DNA from: JANNYA01 sp031409855
GTDB taxonomy: Bacteria; Pseudomonadota; Gammaproteobacteria; Xanthomonadales; SZUA-5
Assembly (NCBI GenBank): GCA_031409855.1
Contig: JANNYA010000199.1
Span: 1-64,000 of the forward strand
Reading direction: 5' to 3'
DNA length: 64,000 nucleotides
How positions within the stretch are numbered: position 1 is the stretch's first letter; the number at the start of each line of letters is the position of its first letter. A program made the translations under genes and the position numbers. Shown here one piece after another: positions 1 through 8,036 of this stretch. Under the pieces are notes generated by a model. The model saw only the letters and a list, made by a program, of their open reading frames with translations, searched no databases and was not told the origin of the DNA.

Positions 1-160
1 CGCGCCCTTGACACCGCTTCCACTCGGGTCACAACAAATTCCCAGGCGCGCGCTACACTCTGGTCTTTAACCCGAGCAACTCAACAAATCGAACCTTGAT
101 TTTTGCTTTGCTCAGGCTCATACCTGGATTGGAAAATACTGTGGCGAGCAGGCGCTGCGC

Positions 161-1042
161 TTGCTCGTACAGCAACGCTTCGACGCGGTGCTGATGGATG
201 TGCACATGCCTGGCATGGATGGCCTGGAAGCCACGCGTCAACTGCGCGCTTTTACCACCCTGCGCGCGCTGCCCGTAATCGCCATGACCGCCGACGCCCT
301 GAAGGGCTACCGTGAGCAATGCCTTGCGGCTGGCATGAACGACGCGCTTAGCAAGCCGGTCGAACCCGAACGCCTTTTTCAGGTGCTGTCACACTGGCTC
401 GGCGGTGCGCACACTATTGATGCGAGCAGCGAGTTAGTTAACTCTGCAATCTCGGCGCCAAAACTGCTGGACAGCGAACGCGCCATCGTCAGGCTTGGAG
501 GGCAGCGCGATTTCTATTTCCGCCTGTTGCCGGAATTCATGCCTGACTGTGAGAGTGTGCCAGCCAAGCTAGATGCTGCACTCGTCGCAGGCGATCATGC
601 TCTGGCCCGACGCATTCTGCATAATTTCAAGGGCGTTGCTGGCAATCTTAGCGCCAACGCCGCCGAAGCTGCCGCAGCTCGGCTCGAGCACACGCTATTC
701 GATGCCGCGCCGGGCGATCTGGCGTCAGCCTTGCAAGCCTTTATTGCGGCACTGACTGCGACGCTCGCGGCCATTCGTGCGCTTGAACCGCCAGAAAAAA
801 CTGCGCCCGAAGTAGCGATTGCAGGCCAGCCGCGCGCGGCTAGCGAAGTAGCGGCCGAGCTGATGCTGCGTTTGCAAAAGCACGACCCGCGCGCGGAAGC
901 GCTGTTCGTTGCGCTTAAATCTGCACTCACCCACGTCGCTGCAGCGGGCGAGCTGGAAGCGATCCGGGCTCAGCTTGATGCCTATGACTTCAAGGCCGCT
1001 CGTGCCCGCCTGCAGCCGTTGCTGGATCGCTTGCAGCTGTGA
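161..1042 (+). CDS. Truncated hybrid sensor kinase end: partial receiver plus HPt domain
   Basis: This is the C-terminal part of a two-component phosphorelay protein. A receiver half is visible from about residue 5 (numbered from the TTG at 161), with the phospho-accepting Asp in LMDVHMPGMDG (D13), the conserved Thr in AMTA (T43) and Lys in SKP (K65). An HPt domain follows with H154 in RILHNFKG, then a C-terminal helical stretch resembling the tail often found after HPt domains. The first half of the receiver (the acidic pair and early strands) is missing. The frame is open upstream only to a stop at 68-70, and I find no receiver-like sequence in any frame of bases 1-135. It is therefore either a decayed gene remnant or one broken by rearrangement. 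Upstream kinase modules, if any, lie outside the window. Confidence 0.6.
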   Translation: MLVQQRFDAVLMDVHMPGMDGLEATRQLRAFTTLRALPVIAMTADALKGYREQCLAAGMNDALSKPVEPERLFQVLSHWLGGAHTIDASSELVNSAISAPKLLDSERAIVRLGGQRDFYFRLLPEFMPDCESVPAKLDAALVAGDHALARRILHNFKGVAGNLSANAAEAAAARLEHTLFDAAPGDLASALQAFIAALTATLAAIRALEPPEKTAPEVAIAGQPRAASEVAAELMLRLQKHDPRAEALFVALKSALTHVAAAGELEAIRAQLDAYDFKAARARLQPLLDRLQL

Positions 1043-1591
1043 AAATAAACGGATCGGCCCGCCAAACCGCCGTGTTTCGCTGTCGGCGGATAGCCGCGAC
1101 GCTAAATCTCAATAGCCGCTGACGGTGTTTCAATCCTGCGGTTTTGGCGTGGCTTAGGTGCTTTTGCTAGGTAGTCGAGCCAATCAATCCGCAATCGGGA
1201 TTCGCGTGAATTCGATTCGGAAATCTGAGTTCATTGCCGTAAAAAGTATTGGTTGATTCGAGCGGAAAAGCGATATTTAGCGGCATTGAGTGAGCATTAT
1301 TGACGCCAGTTTCCGGGCACACCCAGGTTGCAATAGTCGCAAGGATTTCTTGATGCATATGCCGCTAAACGTGATGCGTCACTGAAAAACCAACAAAAAC
1401 GAAGCAAAAACACGTGCGGCGAAGTTTGGGTCCATATCTGTCCAGGTTCTTTGACGGTGATCTAGCTAACTAAATTTACTTGCGCCAGAATGCCGCAGCG
1501 GCTTGGATCAAACCGTAGTACCGAAATGCGCACAATTTCCGGCAACTAAAATTGGCCACTGGTAACTAACCTGCATCTTCGGAGCCTGCCC
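1043..1591. other. 549-base intergenic region with an 11-base inverted repeat
   Basis: No convincing gene is seen; a 63-codon minus-strand frame inside it has no recognisable features. Bases 1276-1286 (TTTAGCGGCAT) recur inverted and perfectly at 1359-1369, about 72 bases apart, which could be chance or a remnant element. The last bases carry the likely ribosome binding site (CGGAG, about 1579) of the glycosyltransferase that follows. Confidence 0.4.
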
Positions 1592-2335
1592 GTGAACCCG
1601 TCCGCCCCCCGCATCTCATTGGTCATTCCCGCCTACAACGAACAGGTGCTGCTGCCGCGCCTGCTCGACTCTGTGATGGTTGCGCGCTCGCGCTACATCC
1701 ACGGTTCGGATGCGATTGAAGTCATCGTTGCCGACAACGGCTCGACTGATGACACGGCCGGGATTGCCACGCGTTTCGGTTGTCGTGTGGTGTCGGTTGT
1801 TCCGCGCAATATCGGTGCGGTGCGCAATGGCGGTGCCCGCGACGCGCGAGGCGAATTGCTCTGTTTTGTCGACGCTGATGGTCAAGTCCACCCGGAGGTA
1901 TTCAATGTGCTCGACGCCACGCTTGCGACCGGCAAGCATCGTATTGGCGCGACTGGAGTGACACCGGAACGCTGGTCGCTCGGTATTGTGTGCACCATGA
2001 TGGTGATGTTGCCGATGATTTGGCTCAGCCGTATCGACACTGGCCTGATTTTTTGCCGTCGTGTCGATTTCCTTGAGCTGGGTGGCTACGATGAAAAATG
2101 GCTGGCCGCCGAAGACGTAATGCTACACGTCGCGATGATCAAGGCCGGTCGGAAGCAAGGGCAGCGCGCCATCCGTACCACCCAAGTGAAGGGCATTGCA
2201 TCGATGCGCAAGTTCGACAAGTATGGTGACTGGCACTACTTCCCACTGTTGCTACACGGCCTGACGATCTTGTTTCGTAAGGGCGCGATGACCCAGCTGA
2301 CCAAAGGCTATTGGTATGGCGACAAGCGCGACTAG
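1592..2335 (+). CDS. Family 2 glycosyltransferase
   Basis: A GT-A fold glycosyltransferase of 247 residues, predicted to move a sugar from a nucleotide donor to a lipid, glycan or other acceptor at the cytoplasmic face of the membrane. The N-terminus reads SLVIPAYNE, followed by VIVADNGSTDD and the metal-binding DxD equivalent in CFVDADG (D94-D96). A hydrophobic stretch at about residues 130-145 may associate with the membrane. The acceptor region contains GGYDEKWLAAEDVML, matching the ED motif typical of GT2 enzymes. The start is a GTG with a CGGAG ribosome binding site about eight bases upstream. The gene stands alone, so its substrate cannot be inferred from neighbours. Confidence 0.85.
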   Translation: MNPSAPRISLVIPAYNEQVLLPRLLDSVMVARSRYIHGSDAIEVIVADNGSTDDTAGIATRFGCRVVSVVPRNIGAVRNGGARDARGELLCFVDADGQVHPEVFNVLDATLATGKHRIGATGVTPERWSLGIVCTMMVMLPMIWLSRIDTGLIFCRRVDFLELGGYDEKWLAAEDVMLHVAMIKAGRKQGQRAIRTTQVKGIASMRKFDKYGDWHYFPLLLHGLTILFRKGAMTQLTKGYWYGDKRD

Positions 2336-2474
2336 CCGGTCGTGCGCGCAGCTTATGCAAATACGTCTGAATTCTTCATTGATGGCGCGTAATTCTCCAT
2401 TTTTCGGTATAGAGTCCACTGGTATTTTAAGGCTGGGGCCTCGGTGTCCAGGCTTCCTTTCAGGCTTTCCTCGC

Positions 2475-3224
2475 TTACTCGCTAAAAAAGCGATTGCGCT
2501 CGATCAACTTGGCAAACTGCAGTCCGTGGCACAGAAATCCTACACGGCTGCGCGGCCGCAGTTTGCTTTCGTTTTCCAGTACCGCTCGAATTTCGCGTTT
2601 CATATTGAGCCGTGGATAGCGGGCCACCACGCTGCCAATGTGGTGCGTTGGCAGCGCGCTTAAGCCTTGACCGACGACATCCGCACCGGAACCTAGCCGC
2701 ACCAATTGCGCTTCGCGACCGTGTTCGGCCCTGACCACCACATTCAAATGCAGGCTGATGGCATCCGCCACTAAACGTGCACGAACATCGCTCCAGCCAT
2801 GTTGACGCGCCAAGCTAAAGGCTTCGGTCGCAGCGGGAGCCGTGAAGCAGTGTTGCTGCCCATCAGCGGGCAGCAGATAGCGCTGTGTGAGCCCAAGATC
2901 ATGCAGCACGACCGCGACAAAGAACGCTTCGTCGTCTACCGGCGCCGTACTTGGGTCGAGCAGCTGCGCAAAAAAATACGAGCGCAGCGTGTGGTTGTAC
3001 AAATAGGGTGCGCTCACGCTTTCTGCAAGTGCCAATGCCGCTATGCAAATCGCGGTATCCGGCGGCACGATTTGCGTGGCGGTAAGCTGGCGTGCGGGTG
3101 TTGCGGCACTGTTTTCGCGAAGCTTTGCCCACACACCCTGAGCTAGCTGCACCATACGATTGTGCCAACGCAAACGCCCATGATGGCTCTCAATCCACTG
3201 CGTATCGCCAAGTATTGCTTTCAT
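2475..3224 (-). CDS. HD-domain hydrolase resembling cyanamide hydratase
   Basis: A 249-residue HD-superfamily protein. The metal-binding residues show as H78 in LYNHTLRSYFF and the H108-D109 pair in VVLHDLGLT, with a later D154/H159 segment. The spacing and the YNHTLRSYFF stretch resemble cyanamide hydratase and related HD proteins (Ddi2/Ddi3 type in fungi), which hydrate cyanamide to urea. In bacteria most such proteins are uncharacterised and the true substrate is unknown. The ATG start has a strong GGAGAG ribosome binding site. It is convergent with the glycosyltransferase and no functional partner is adjacent. Confidence 0.75.
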   Translation of the reverse strand: MKAILGDTQWIESHHGRLRWHNRMVQLAQGVWAKLRENSAATPARQLTATQIVPPDTAICIAALALAESVSAPYLYNHTLRSYFFAQLLDPSTAPVDDEAFFVAVVLHDLGLTQRYLLPADGQQHCFTAPAATEAFSLARQHGWSDVRARLVADAISLHLNVVVRAEHGREAQLVRLGSGADVVGQGLSALPTHHIGSVVARYPRLNMKREIRAVLENESKLRPRSRVGFLCHGLQFAKLIERNRFFSE

Positions 3225-3313
3225 AGAGCTCTCCGTAAGCGCTAAATACTAGACTGTTATGCATTGGCGCAATCGCCAATTTATGATGGTGTTACGCTGG
3301 CCCAATCGCCGCC

Positions 3314-3460
3314 GGCCGAGTTAAACGCAGCGGCTTCGATCAATATCTCGACAAAAGCTTCTTACATCGGAAACCCCAGGTCGAAGCGCGCATGTTAGAG
3401 CTGGGCAACATTTTCGCCTGTGGTATTAACACCTGGGCGGTCATGAGCAATCATTGGTGA
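3314..3460 (+). pseudogene. Remnant of a REP-associated (RAYT, Y1-type) transposase
   Basis: The plus-strand frame ending at the TGA at 3458-3460 reads, after an early RVKRSGFDQY stretch, KSFLHRKPQVEARMLEL and then GNIFACGINTWAVMSNHW. This matches the N-terminal half of the IS200-like REP-associated tyrosine transposases, in which MSNHxH is the HUH metal-binding motif. Here the reading frame stops one residue after MSNH, so the second histidine and the whole catalytic tyrosine part are missing. No start codon is evident upstream; a stop lies at 3284. It is a dead fragment, too short to be expressed as a functional protein. Palindromic REP-like repeats occur elsewhere in the window. Confidence 0.7.
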
Positions 3461-3500
3461 CGCCAGCAGCGCCACCAACAATAATCAATTCAAGTTAGCG

Positions 3501-5663
3501 CTATTCGTAAAAGCCATCGCTAAACAAAACATCGCCCACAATCGTCTGGAAGGATCCGCTCGCTGCGGTGCCAGGGCCGCACACGTTTTGTGCCGACACG
3601 CGCCAGAAGTAGGTGGCATTACCACGCAATGCTTTGACAGCAGTCGCGGTTGTGCCTGTCACCACCTGGTTTTCAATCAAGGAGGAGAACGCAGCGTCAC
3701 GTGAAAGCTGAAAACGATAGTTTGTCGCACCTGCGCTTAGCCCCCAGGTAAAGCTTGGGTTTAGCGCCACATTGGTGGCATTAGCACTCGGTGCCGTTAA
3801 CGCTGGCGCGGCGGACGGCGGTGTGTTGACGATTTGCAAAGGCACTGTGATGTCCACGTTGCTTGAGGTGCTGGCACCACGGAAAGTCAGACTTGATATT
3901 CCGGGTGCAGCGGCAGGTAACACCGGTATGCTGACATTTACGAGCGCGCCCGCGCCAGCAACTGGAACCACGGATGTCGGCGAAAAGGCGATTGTGCCGA
4001 CCGTTACCGGCGTGTCGATGCTGGATAATGTGACCAACTCAGTGGCGCCATTGGCTGTCGCCACACTCACTTGAGCGTTGGTGGTTTGGCCCGCACAACC
4101 CAACAACGTCGATGGGGTCGACGCCAGGGTATAGGTGCTGGCGGCACCTACGCCATCGATAAACAATGCATTGGTATTTCCGGGATCTAAATAGTCCTTT
4201 AAGCGGGTAGTGGCAGTGCCCAATCCTTCCCAAGCGTGCGCTAATTTTCCGTACTGATCCGCGAGCGAGGCACCGGTGGAGCCGCAAGCAGAAGGGCCGC
4301 CACTCAATACCCCAACCAAACGTCGGTTGGCATTGTAGAGCGGTGAGCCAGAAGAACCTGGTTCGGTCACGCCCGGTGGCAAAGTGCTAGGTTGCGGTGT
4401 GGGGATATTCGGCAAAATCGGCGGAGTAGGATCCCAGTTGGCCTGCCAATGCACGCCAGTGGCGCTGGAGATGTTGGCGGTAAACATATTTTCTTGCACA
4501 AAGGTAATGCGTTTTTCATCCCCACTGGGATGATGGATCGACGCACACAAGCCGTTGGTGGCAGTGGGATCGGACGGCGCACTGCAAGTTGAGGCAATGT
4601 CCTGGCGATCCCAGCCGCTCCAATACACATTGAACGCCGGATTGGCGGCATTGTTAAAGCGCACCAAAGTCACATCAGAACGCGTGCCTGCGGGCGTCGA
4701 ACCGCTGAATGGGTTGTTGGTTTGCGCTAAAAACGTAGCGCCCGTTTGCGTTTGATTGGTAGCGCCGACAACCGCTCCAGAACCGGAAGCGGCCGAGCCT
4801 GGCAAGCGGCAAGTGGGCGCGTCGAAGTTCCAGTAGACAAACAGTGATGGGGCATTTGCCGCAGTCACTCCGCAGTGCGTTGCGGTGATGTAGAGCATGC
4901 TGCGATCGTTGCTGGTGTTGTTCAACAGCGAGCCAGTGCAGACGCGGCTACCGCCGGTGCCTTGCGCGGCGACGGACCGGCGGTTGTTTTGCCACGGGTC
5001 GTTCGCGCCTAGGCAAGCGACATCCATATTGCAGCTGCCTGAGGTTGGGGCGTTAACACTTTTGTCGCCGCCAGGCTTGCAACCGGGGCGGGGCGTCAGA
5101 TCTTTTGCACCAAAACCCCGATAACCCTGACCGATTTGTGTCAAGTGCAGTCGAAAATTATTGCGTTCGGATGCCGGTAGGCTAAGTTCAACGACGGCGT
5201 CATTGCCTATAACCACCGGTGTCCAAAGTTGCCGATGTTCGTGATTGTTGGCGTCGGTATAAGGGCCAAAACGTGAGCTAAAGTCGGGCGAATACACCCA
5301 AAGCTCCGCACCCTTGGGCATGAAGTAATCGGTAAAACCAAAATTAAACGATGACGCTACATCAGAGCGCACACGGTAGCGCCAGACTTGTCGGCCATCA
5401 GCGGCAATTTCCCAAGTGCCCGCATTGTTCGGTGCGACGTCAACCGCTACGGGTAGGGCAAATCGCGGGGAAACGTCGTTCAAAACATCGCTCACGTCTT
5501 GTGCCTGAATTTCAGTCAGATCCAGTGCTGGCAGTTGCCGCGCTGAAATTTTTTCAAGCGTTTTGAGTTCATATCTTGCTGCAAACGGTTGATCTGAGGC
5601 AAAAAGATTAGCGCTCAACAACCCCATGAAGGCAAATTGCAGTCCTATTATTGACTTTGACAT
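3501..5663 (-). CDS. Secreted lysyl-endopeptidase-like serine protease with DGF tail
   Basis: A 720-residue exported protease. A signal peptide covers roughly the first 22 residues (ending LLSANLFAS), followed by a propeptide-like region to about residue 200. The trypsin-fold domain (about 205-490) resembles Achromobacter/Lysobacter lysyl endopeptidase: SGSCNMDVAC, CTGSLLNNT, catalytic H263 in ITATHCG, D330 in SDVTLVRF and S438 in TEPGSSGSP. After it come a beta-rich domain with one conserved Cys (LLGCAG), a fibronectin-III-like domain (FTWGLSAGATNYRF.. YFWRVSAQ) and the terminal motif VLFSDGFYE. The same tail ends the subtilase at 26-29 kb. The ATG at 5663 is chosen over a GTG nine bases upstream because the GGAG site is better spaced for it. 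P1 specificity for lysine is inferred from family only. Confidence 0.85.
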   Translation of the reverse strand: MSKSIIGLQFAFMGLLSANLFASDQPFAARYELKTLEKISARQLPALDLTEIQAQDVSDVLNDVSPRFALPVAVDVAPNNAGTWEIAADGRQVWRYRVRSDVASSFNFGFTDYFMPKGAELWVYSPDFSSRFGPYTDANNHEHRQLWTPVVIGNDAVVELSLPASERNNFRLHLTQIGQGYRGFGAKDLTPRPGCKPGGDKSVNAPTSGSCNMDVACLGANDPWQNNRRSVAAQGTGGSRVCTGSLLNNTSNDRSMLYITATHCGVTAANAPSLFVYWNFDAPTCRLPGSAASGSGAVVGATNQTQTGATFLAQTNNPFSGSTPAGTRSDVTLVRFNNAANPAFNVYWSGWDRQDIASTCSAPSDPTATNGLCASIHHPSGDEKRITFVQENMFTANISSATGVHWQANWDPTPPILPNIPTPQPSTLPPGVTEPGSSGSPLYNANRRLVGVLSGGPSACGSTGASLADQYGKLAHAWEGLGTATTRLKDYLDPGNTNALFIDGVGAASTYTLASTPSTLLGCAGQTTNAQVSVATANGATELVTLSSIDTPVTVGTIAFSPTSVVPVAGAGALVNVSIPVLPAAAPGISSLTFRGASTSSNVDITVPLQIVNTPPSAAPALTAPSANATNVALNPSFTWGLSAGATNYRFQLSRDAAFSSLIENQVVTGTTATAVKALRGNATYFWRVSAQNVCGPGTAASGSFQTIVGDVLFSDGFYE

Positions 5664-5828
5664 TGTTAACACCGCTCCGCTTTTAGAGGCGCGGAGTTTA
5701 GCGGCTTTCAGAGTGTAAAAAATGTATTTCCCAAAAAAAACACGAAGCGATCGCCGCTAGGCACCGAGCCGACATTTTTCAAAAACCGCGCAAAGTTAAG
5801 GCCAAGCTACCCACGGCACATTGTTCGC

Positions 5829-6053
5829 TTAGTCCTTCAAAATATATAACGCACCACAGTAAGGACACTTCTCGGTGCCCGTCGCTTCAATAGCCAACAT
5901 CACGCGCGGGTGCGAATTCCACAGCGTCATGCCCGGCATGGGGCAACTTAGCGGCAAGTCAGCGCGGGTAACGTGGTAAATGTTTTTTTCGTTCGCGGGA
6001 GTCTCGCCGATAAGGCGAGTCATTTTTTGCTCAAGCGTATTGGCACGGGGCAT
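5829..6053 (-). CDS. Zinc-finger domain protein (zf-CHCC family)
   Basis: A 74-residue protein matching the bacterial zf-CHCC family, related to the mitochondrial complex I accessory subunit NDUFS6. The signature is visible: YHVTRADLPLSCPMPGM, LWNSHPRVML and the CPYCGALY finger at the C-terminus; zinc is probably held by the Cys of LSCP, the His of NSHP and the CxxC pair. In bacteria the role is not settled. The ATG start has an AAAGG ribosome binding site and lies about 110 bases from the divergent thymidylate-kinase-like gene, so the two probably share a promoter region. Confidence 0.85.
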   Translation of the reverse strand: MPRANTLEQKMTRLIGETPANEKNIYHVTRADLPLSCPMPGMTLWNSHPRVMLAIEATGTEKCPYCGALYILKD

Positions 6054-6165
6054 GGTGCAACCTTTAGGTTTTTGGCGGGCTAAAGTGTACGCTGCGCATC
6101 TTATTTACGCACCGTCATTGGCTGGCCCAGTTGCAATGTCAAACGTACCCTTGTTCAAAAAGGCC

Positions 6166-6786
6166 ATGAAAGCAAAATTGATCGTCATTGAAGGCCCGGA
6201 CGGCGCTGGCAAATCCACCCTGCAACGCGGCTTAGCCGCCAAGTTGTCGGCCCAGGGCATGACTGTTGTGCAAAGTCGCGAACCTACGAACGGCCCACAC
6301 GGCACCGCCTTGCGACTAGCGGCGCTGAGCAAGCGCTTAGCGCCTGAGCTAGAGCTTGAGCTGTTGCTAAAAGATCGACGTGCGCATGTGGATACTGTGA
6401 TCGCACCGGCGTTGGCGCGGGGCGATTGGGTGATTTTGGATCGCTATTATTTTTCCACGATTGCCTATCAAGGTGCGGCCGGGTTGGATTTAGCGATGTT
6501 GCAAGCAGTCAACGAGGAATTTGCGCCGCCACCCGATGTGCTGTTGCTGCTGGATTTACCTGTTGCGGAGTCGCTCGAACGCATCAAAGCTCGTGGCTTG
6601 GTGAGTGATGAATTTGAGCGCCCAAGTACGCTCAAACGCGTACGGGAAATTTTTCTAAGCTTTGCAAACCTGCCCTACGCAATGGTTTTGGATGCGTGCC
6701 TGCCACCCGAGCTGTTATTGGATGCGGCGTGCAGGGTGATAACGCATGAATTGAGACTGGGCGCGGGCGCTAGCCCAACAAATTAG
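6166..6786 (+). CDS. Thymidylate kinase-like P-loop kinase
   Basis: A nucleoside monophosphate kinase of about 206 residues. The P-loop GPDGAGKS follows KLIVIE at the N-terminus, the DRYYFSTIAYQG segment corresponds to the DR(Y/F) and dTMP-binding region, and a strand LLLLDLP precedes a short lid (ERIKARGLVSDEFERP). This fits dTMP kinase, which makes dTDP from dTMP, but the lid and C-terminus diverge enough that it may be a paralogue rather than the essential enzyme. The ATG at 6166 sits just after a purine-rich AAAAAGG; an in-frame ATG at 6136 is the alternative. Longer extension would overlap the divergent zinc-finger gene. Confidence 0.75.
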   Translation: MKAKLIVIEGPDGAGKSTLQRGLAAKLSAQGMTVVQSREPTNGPHGTALRLAALSKRLAPELELELLLKDRRAHVDTVIAPALARGDWVILDRYYFSTIAYQGAAGLDLAMLQAVNEEFAPPPDVLLLLDLPVAESLERIKARGLVSDEFERPSTLKRVREIFLSFANLPYAMVLDACLPPELLLDAACRVITHELRLGAGASPTN

Positions 6787-6823
6787 CGTGTACCCCTTTT
6801 GGACACACACTAAACCCATAAAA

Positions 6824-6845
6824 AAACCCGCTGTTATGCGGGTTT
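6824..6845 (-). terminator. Rho-independent terminator, minus strand
   Basis: An 8-base-pair stem (AAACCCGC / GCGGGTTT) with a TGTTAT loop. Read on the minus strand it is followed by a run of T. It lies about 34 bases beyond the end of the tRNA-Arg fragment at 6879, so it may be the original terminator of the tRNA gene, displaced by insertion of the hicAB patch. Confidence 0.75.
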
Positions 6846-6878
6846 GTGGACTTGCTTGGATGCTTTTGAATCGGTTTT

Positions 6879-6936
6879 TGGTGCCCCGAGCAGGAATCCG
6901 AATCGAACCTGCGGCCTTCCCCTTAGAGAGGGGGCA
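6879..6936 (-). pseudogene. Decayed 3' copy of tRNA-Arg(CCU)
   Basis: Bases 6879-6936 repeat the 3' part (CCA end, acceptor, T arm, variable loop and anticodon 3' side) of the intact tRNA-Arg gene at 7903-7978, in the same orientation. It differs by a 6-base duplication in the T arm (CCGAAT inserted) and an extra base pair or so at the anticodon. The 5' half is not recognisable. It cannot fold into a working tRNA. The arrangement, intact gene at one end and 3' fragment at the other, is what a tRNA-targeting integrative element leaves behind. Confidence 0.75.
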
Positions 6937-7037
6937 GACTGACCGCCATTTTTAAGCTTAAAACCTTGGCGTGTGCAATTACGTGTTTCTCGCGTCAATT
7001 GCGACTTTTGCGCTGAACAATAAAGGGCCAAAAGCCG

Positions 7038-7460
7038 CTAGGCCATTGCCACAACTAGGCGTTTTCCCAATGCAGCCGCCGCGCGCTCAAGCTGTTTGAG
7101 CGTTGGGTTGCTCCTAGCCTGTTCGAGCCTTTGTGCGGCTGGCCAGGATGTGTGTAAGGCGCGGGCAAGATCAGCTAAAGATTTGCCCTGAGCCTCCCGC
7201 ACGCCGCGTACCAACAAGGCTGCCTGCACCGAGGCCGCAGGCTCAATCCACTCACCCCCCTTTACTTTGCTGGCGGCGGGGATCGCCTCGCCGTCTTCCA
7301 TGCGTTGCTCTAAACACAAAGTCAGAACCTCGGCAGCATTGAACAAGGCTGCATCGCGATCATCGCCTTCGGTGATGGCTTCAGGGATGTCGGGAAAGGT
7401 GACGGTAAACCCGCCTTCAGGCTGGGCGGCCAGCACGGCGGCAAATCGAATATTGTTCAT
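7038..7460 (-). CDS. hicB: HicB-family antitoxin with C-terminal helix-turn-helix
   Basis: A 140-residue antitoxin of a type II HicAB module. The N-terminal half is the degenerate RNase H-like HicB fold (FAAVLAAQPEGGFTVTFPD, then NAAEVLTLCLEQRMEDG), which binds and inhibits HicA. The C-terminal half (about 85-138) is a helix-turn-helix with GKSLADLARALHTSWPAAQRLE, the DNA-binding part expected to repress the operon. The ATG overlaps the hicA stop by four bases, so translation is coupled. It sits in the interval between the tRNA-Arg gene and its partial copy. Confidence 0.9.
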   Translation of the reverse strand: MNNIRFAAVLAAQPEGGFTVTFPDIPEAITEGDDRDAALFNAAEVLTLCLEQRMEDGEAIPAASKVKGGEWIEPAASVQAALLVRGVREAQGKSLADLARALHTSWPAAQRLEQARSNPTLKQLERAAAALGKRLVVAMA

Positions 7461-7642
7461 TTAAGTTTGACTCCAGCCTGTTTCTCAATGCTCTTGAACG
7501 TGCCAATTTTCACGTCAGCAGAACCATGCACGGGAACCGTCACCTTGCACTGGCCATTGGAAAGGATGTGGTGACTGCCGCTGATGCGGATCAGTTTGAA
7601 CCCATTGGCTACCAGCGCTTTGATGATTTGTTTACCGTTCAC
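7457..7642 (-). CDS. hicA: HicA-family mRNA interferase toxin
   Basis: A 61-residue double-stranded-RNA-binding-fold toxin that cleaves mRNA when not held by HicB. The characteristic motif is ISGSHHIL with the catalytic His at position 24 (or 25), followed by VTVPVHGSADVKIGT. Start is a GTG; the gene is first in the operon, as is usual for hicAB. A promoter and a palindrome lie immediately upstream. Length is typical of the family, so the module appears intact. Confidence 0.9.
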   Translation of the reverse strand: MNGKQIIKALVANGFKLIRISGSHHILSNGQCKVTVPVHGSADVKIGTFKSIEKQAGVKLK

Positions 7643-7647
7643 GGTTT

Positions 7648-7686
7648 CTAGTACATATCATAAAAGATACATTACTAGACTGTAAA
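7648..7686 (-). promoter_or_regulatory. hicAB promoter with overlapping palindromic operator
   Basis: On the minus strand, TTTACA (complement of 7681-7686) and TATGAT (complement of 7657-7662) are 18 bases apart and look like a sigma-70 promoter ending just before the hicA GTG. The -10 lies inside an imperfect palindrome, 7648-7678, with CTAGTA arms. Autorepression by HicB at this site is the usual arrangement and is inferred here. Confidence 0.6.
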
Positions 7687-7902
7687 GGAGCAGGAGTTTG
7701 CACAAATTAGCAACTTGCGAAATTCGTTAGAATGGACTTCATGCTTGAGTAAATCGCTCTACCTGCGTCAGTTCGCGCCGGTGACTGAAATCAAAGCGCT
7801 GGTTGCCAGATAGGCCGTGTGCAATTGTGCAATTCAGTCTGTAATTTGATAGCAAACCATAGAGAACGATTGTTTTCCATGGCGCTGTAAGTGCTTGATT
7901 AT

Positions 7903-7978
7903 TGGTGCCCCGAGCAGGAATCGAACCTGCGGCCTTCCCCTTAGGAGGGGGACGCTCTATCCACTGGGCTACCGGGGC
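7903..7978 (-). tRNA. tRNA-Arg (CCU anticodon)
   Basis: A complete 76-base tRNA on the minus strand. The acceptor stem GCCCCGG pairs with CTCGGGGC-type 3' sequence, the D arm, a T-CCCC / GGGG-A anticodon stem with loop CTCCTAA, and a GCAGG/CCTGC T arm with TTCGATT are all visible, and CCA is encoded. The anticodon CCT reads AGG arginine codons. Its 3' part is duplicated at 6879-6936. Confidence 0.95.
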
Positions 7979-8036
7979 GAATACGGGAGTGTACGAGAAA
8001 GTGCCCCAATTTCGCTTTTCGATGCAACTTTTTTAT

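Noticed and set aside
1167..1358. 63-codon minus-strand frame in the first intergenic region
   Set aside because: No ribosome binding site or recognisable domain; composition is not like neighbouring genes.
6879..6936. A second functional tRNA gene
   Set aside because: The 5' half is absent and the T arm holds a 6-base insertion, so it cannot fold as a tRNA.
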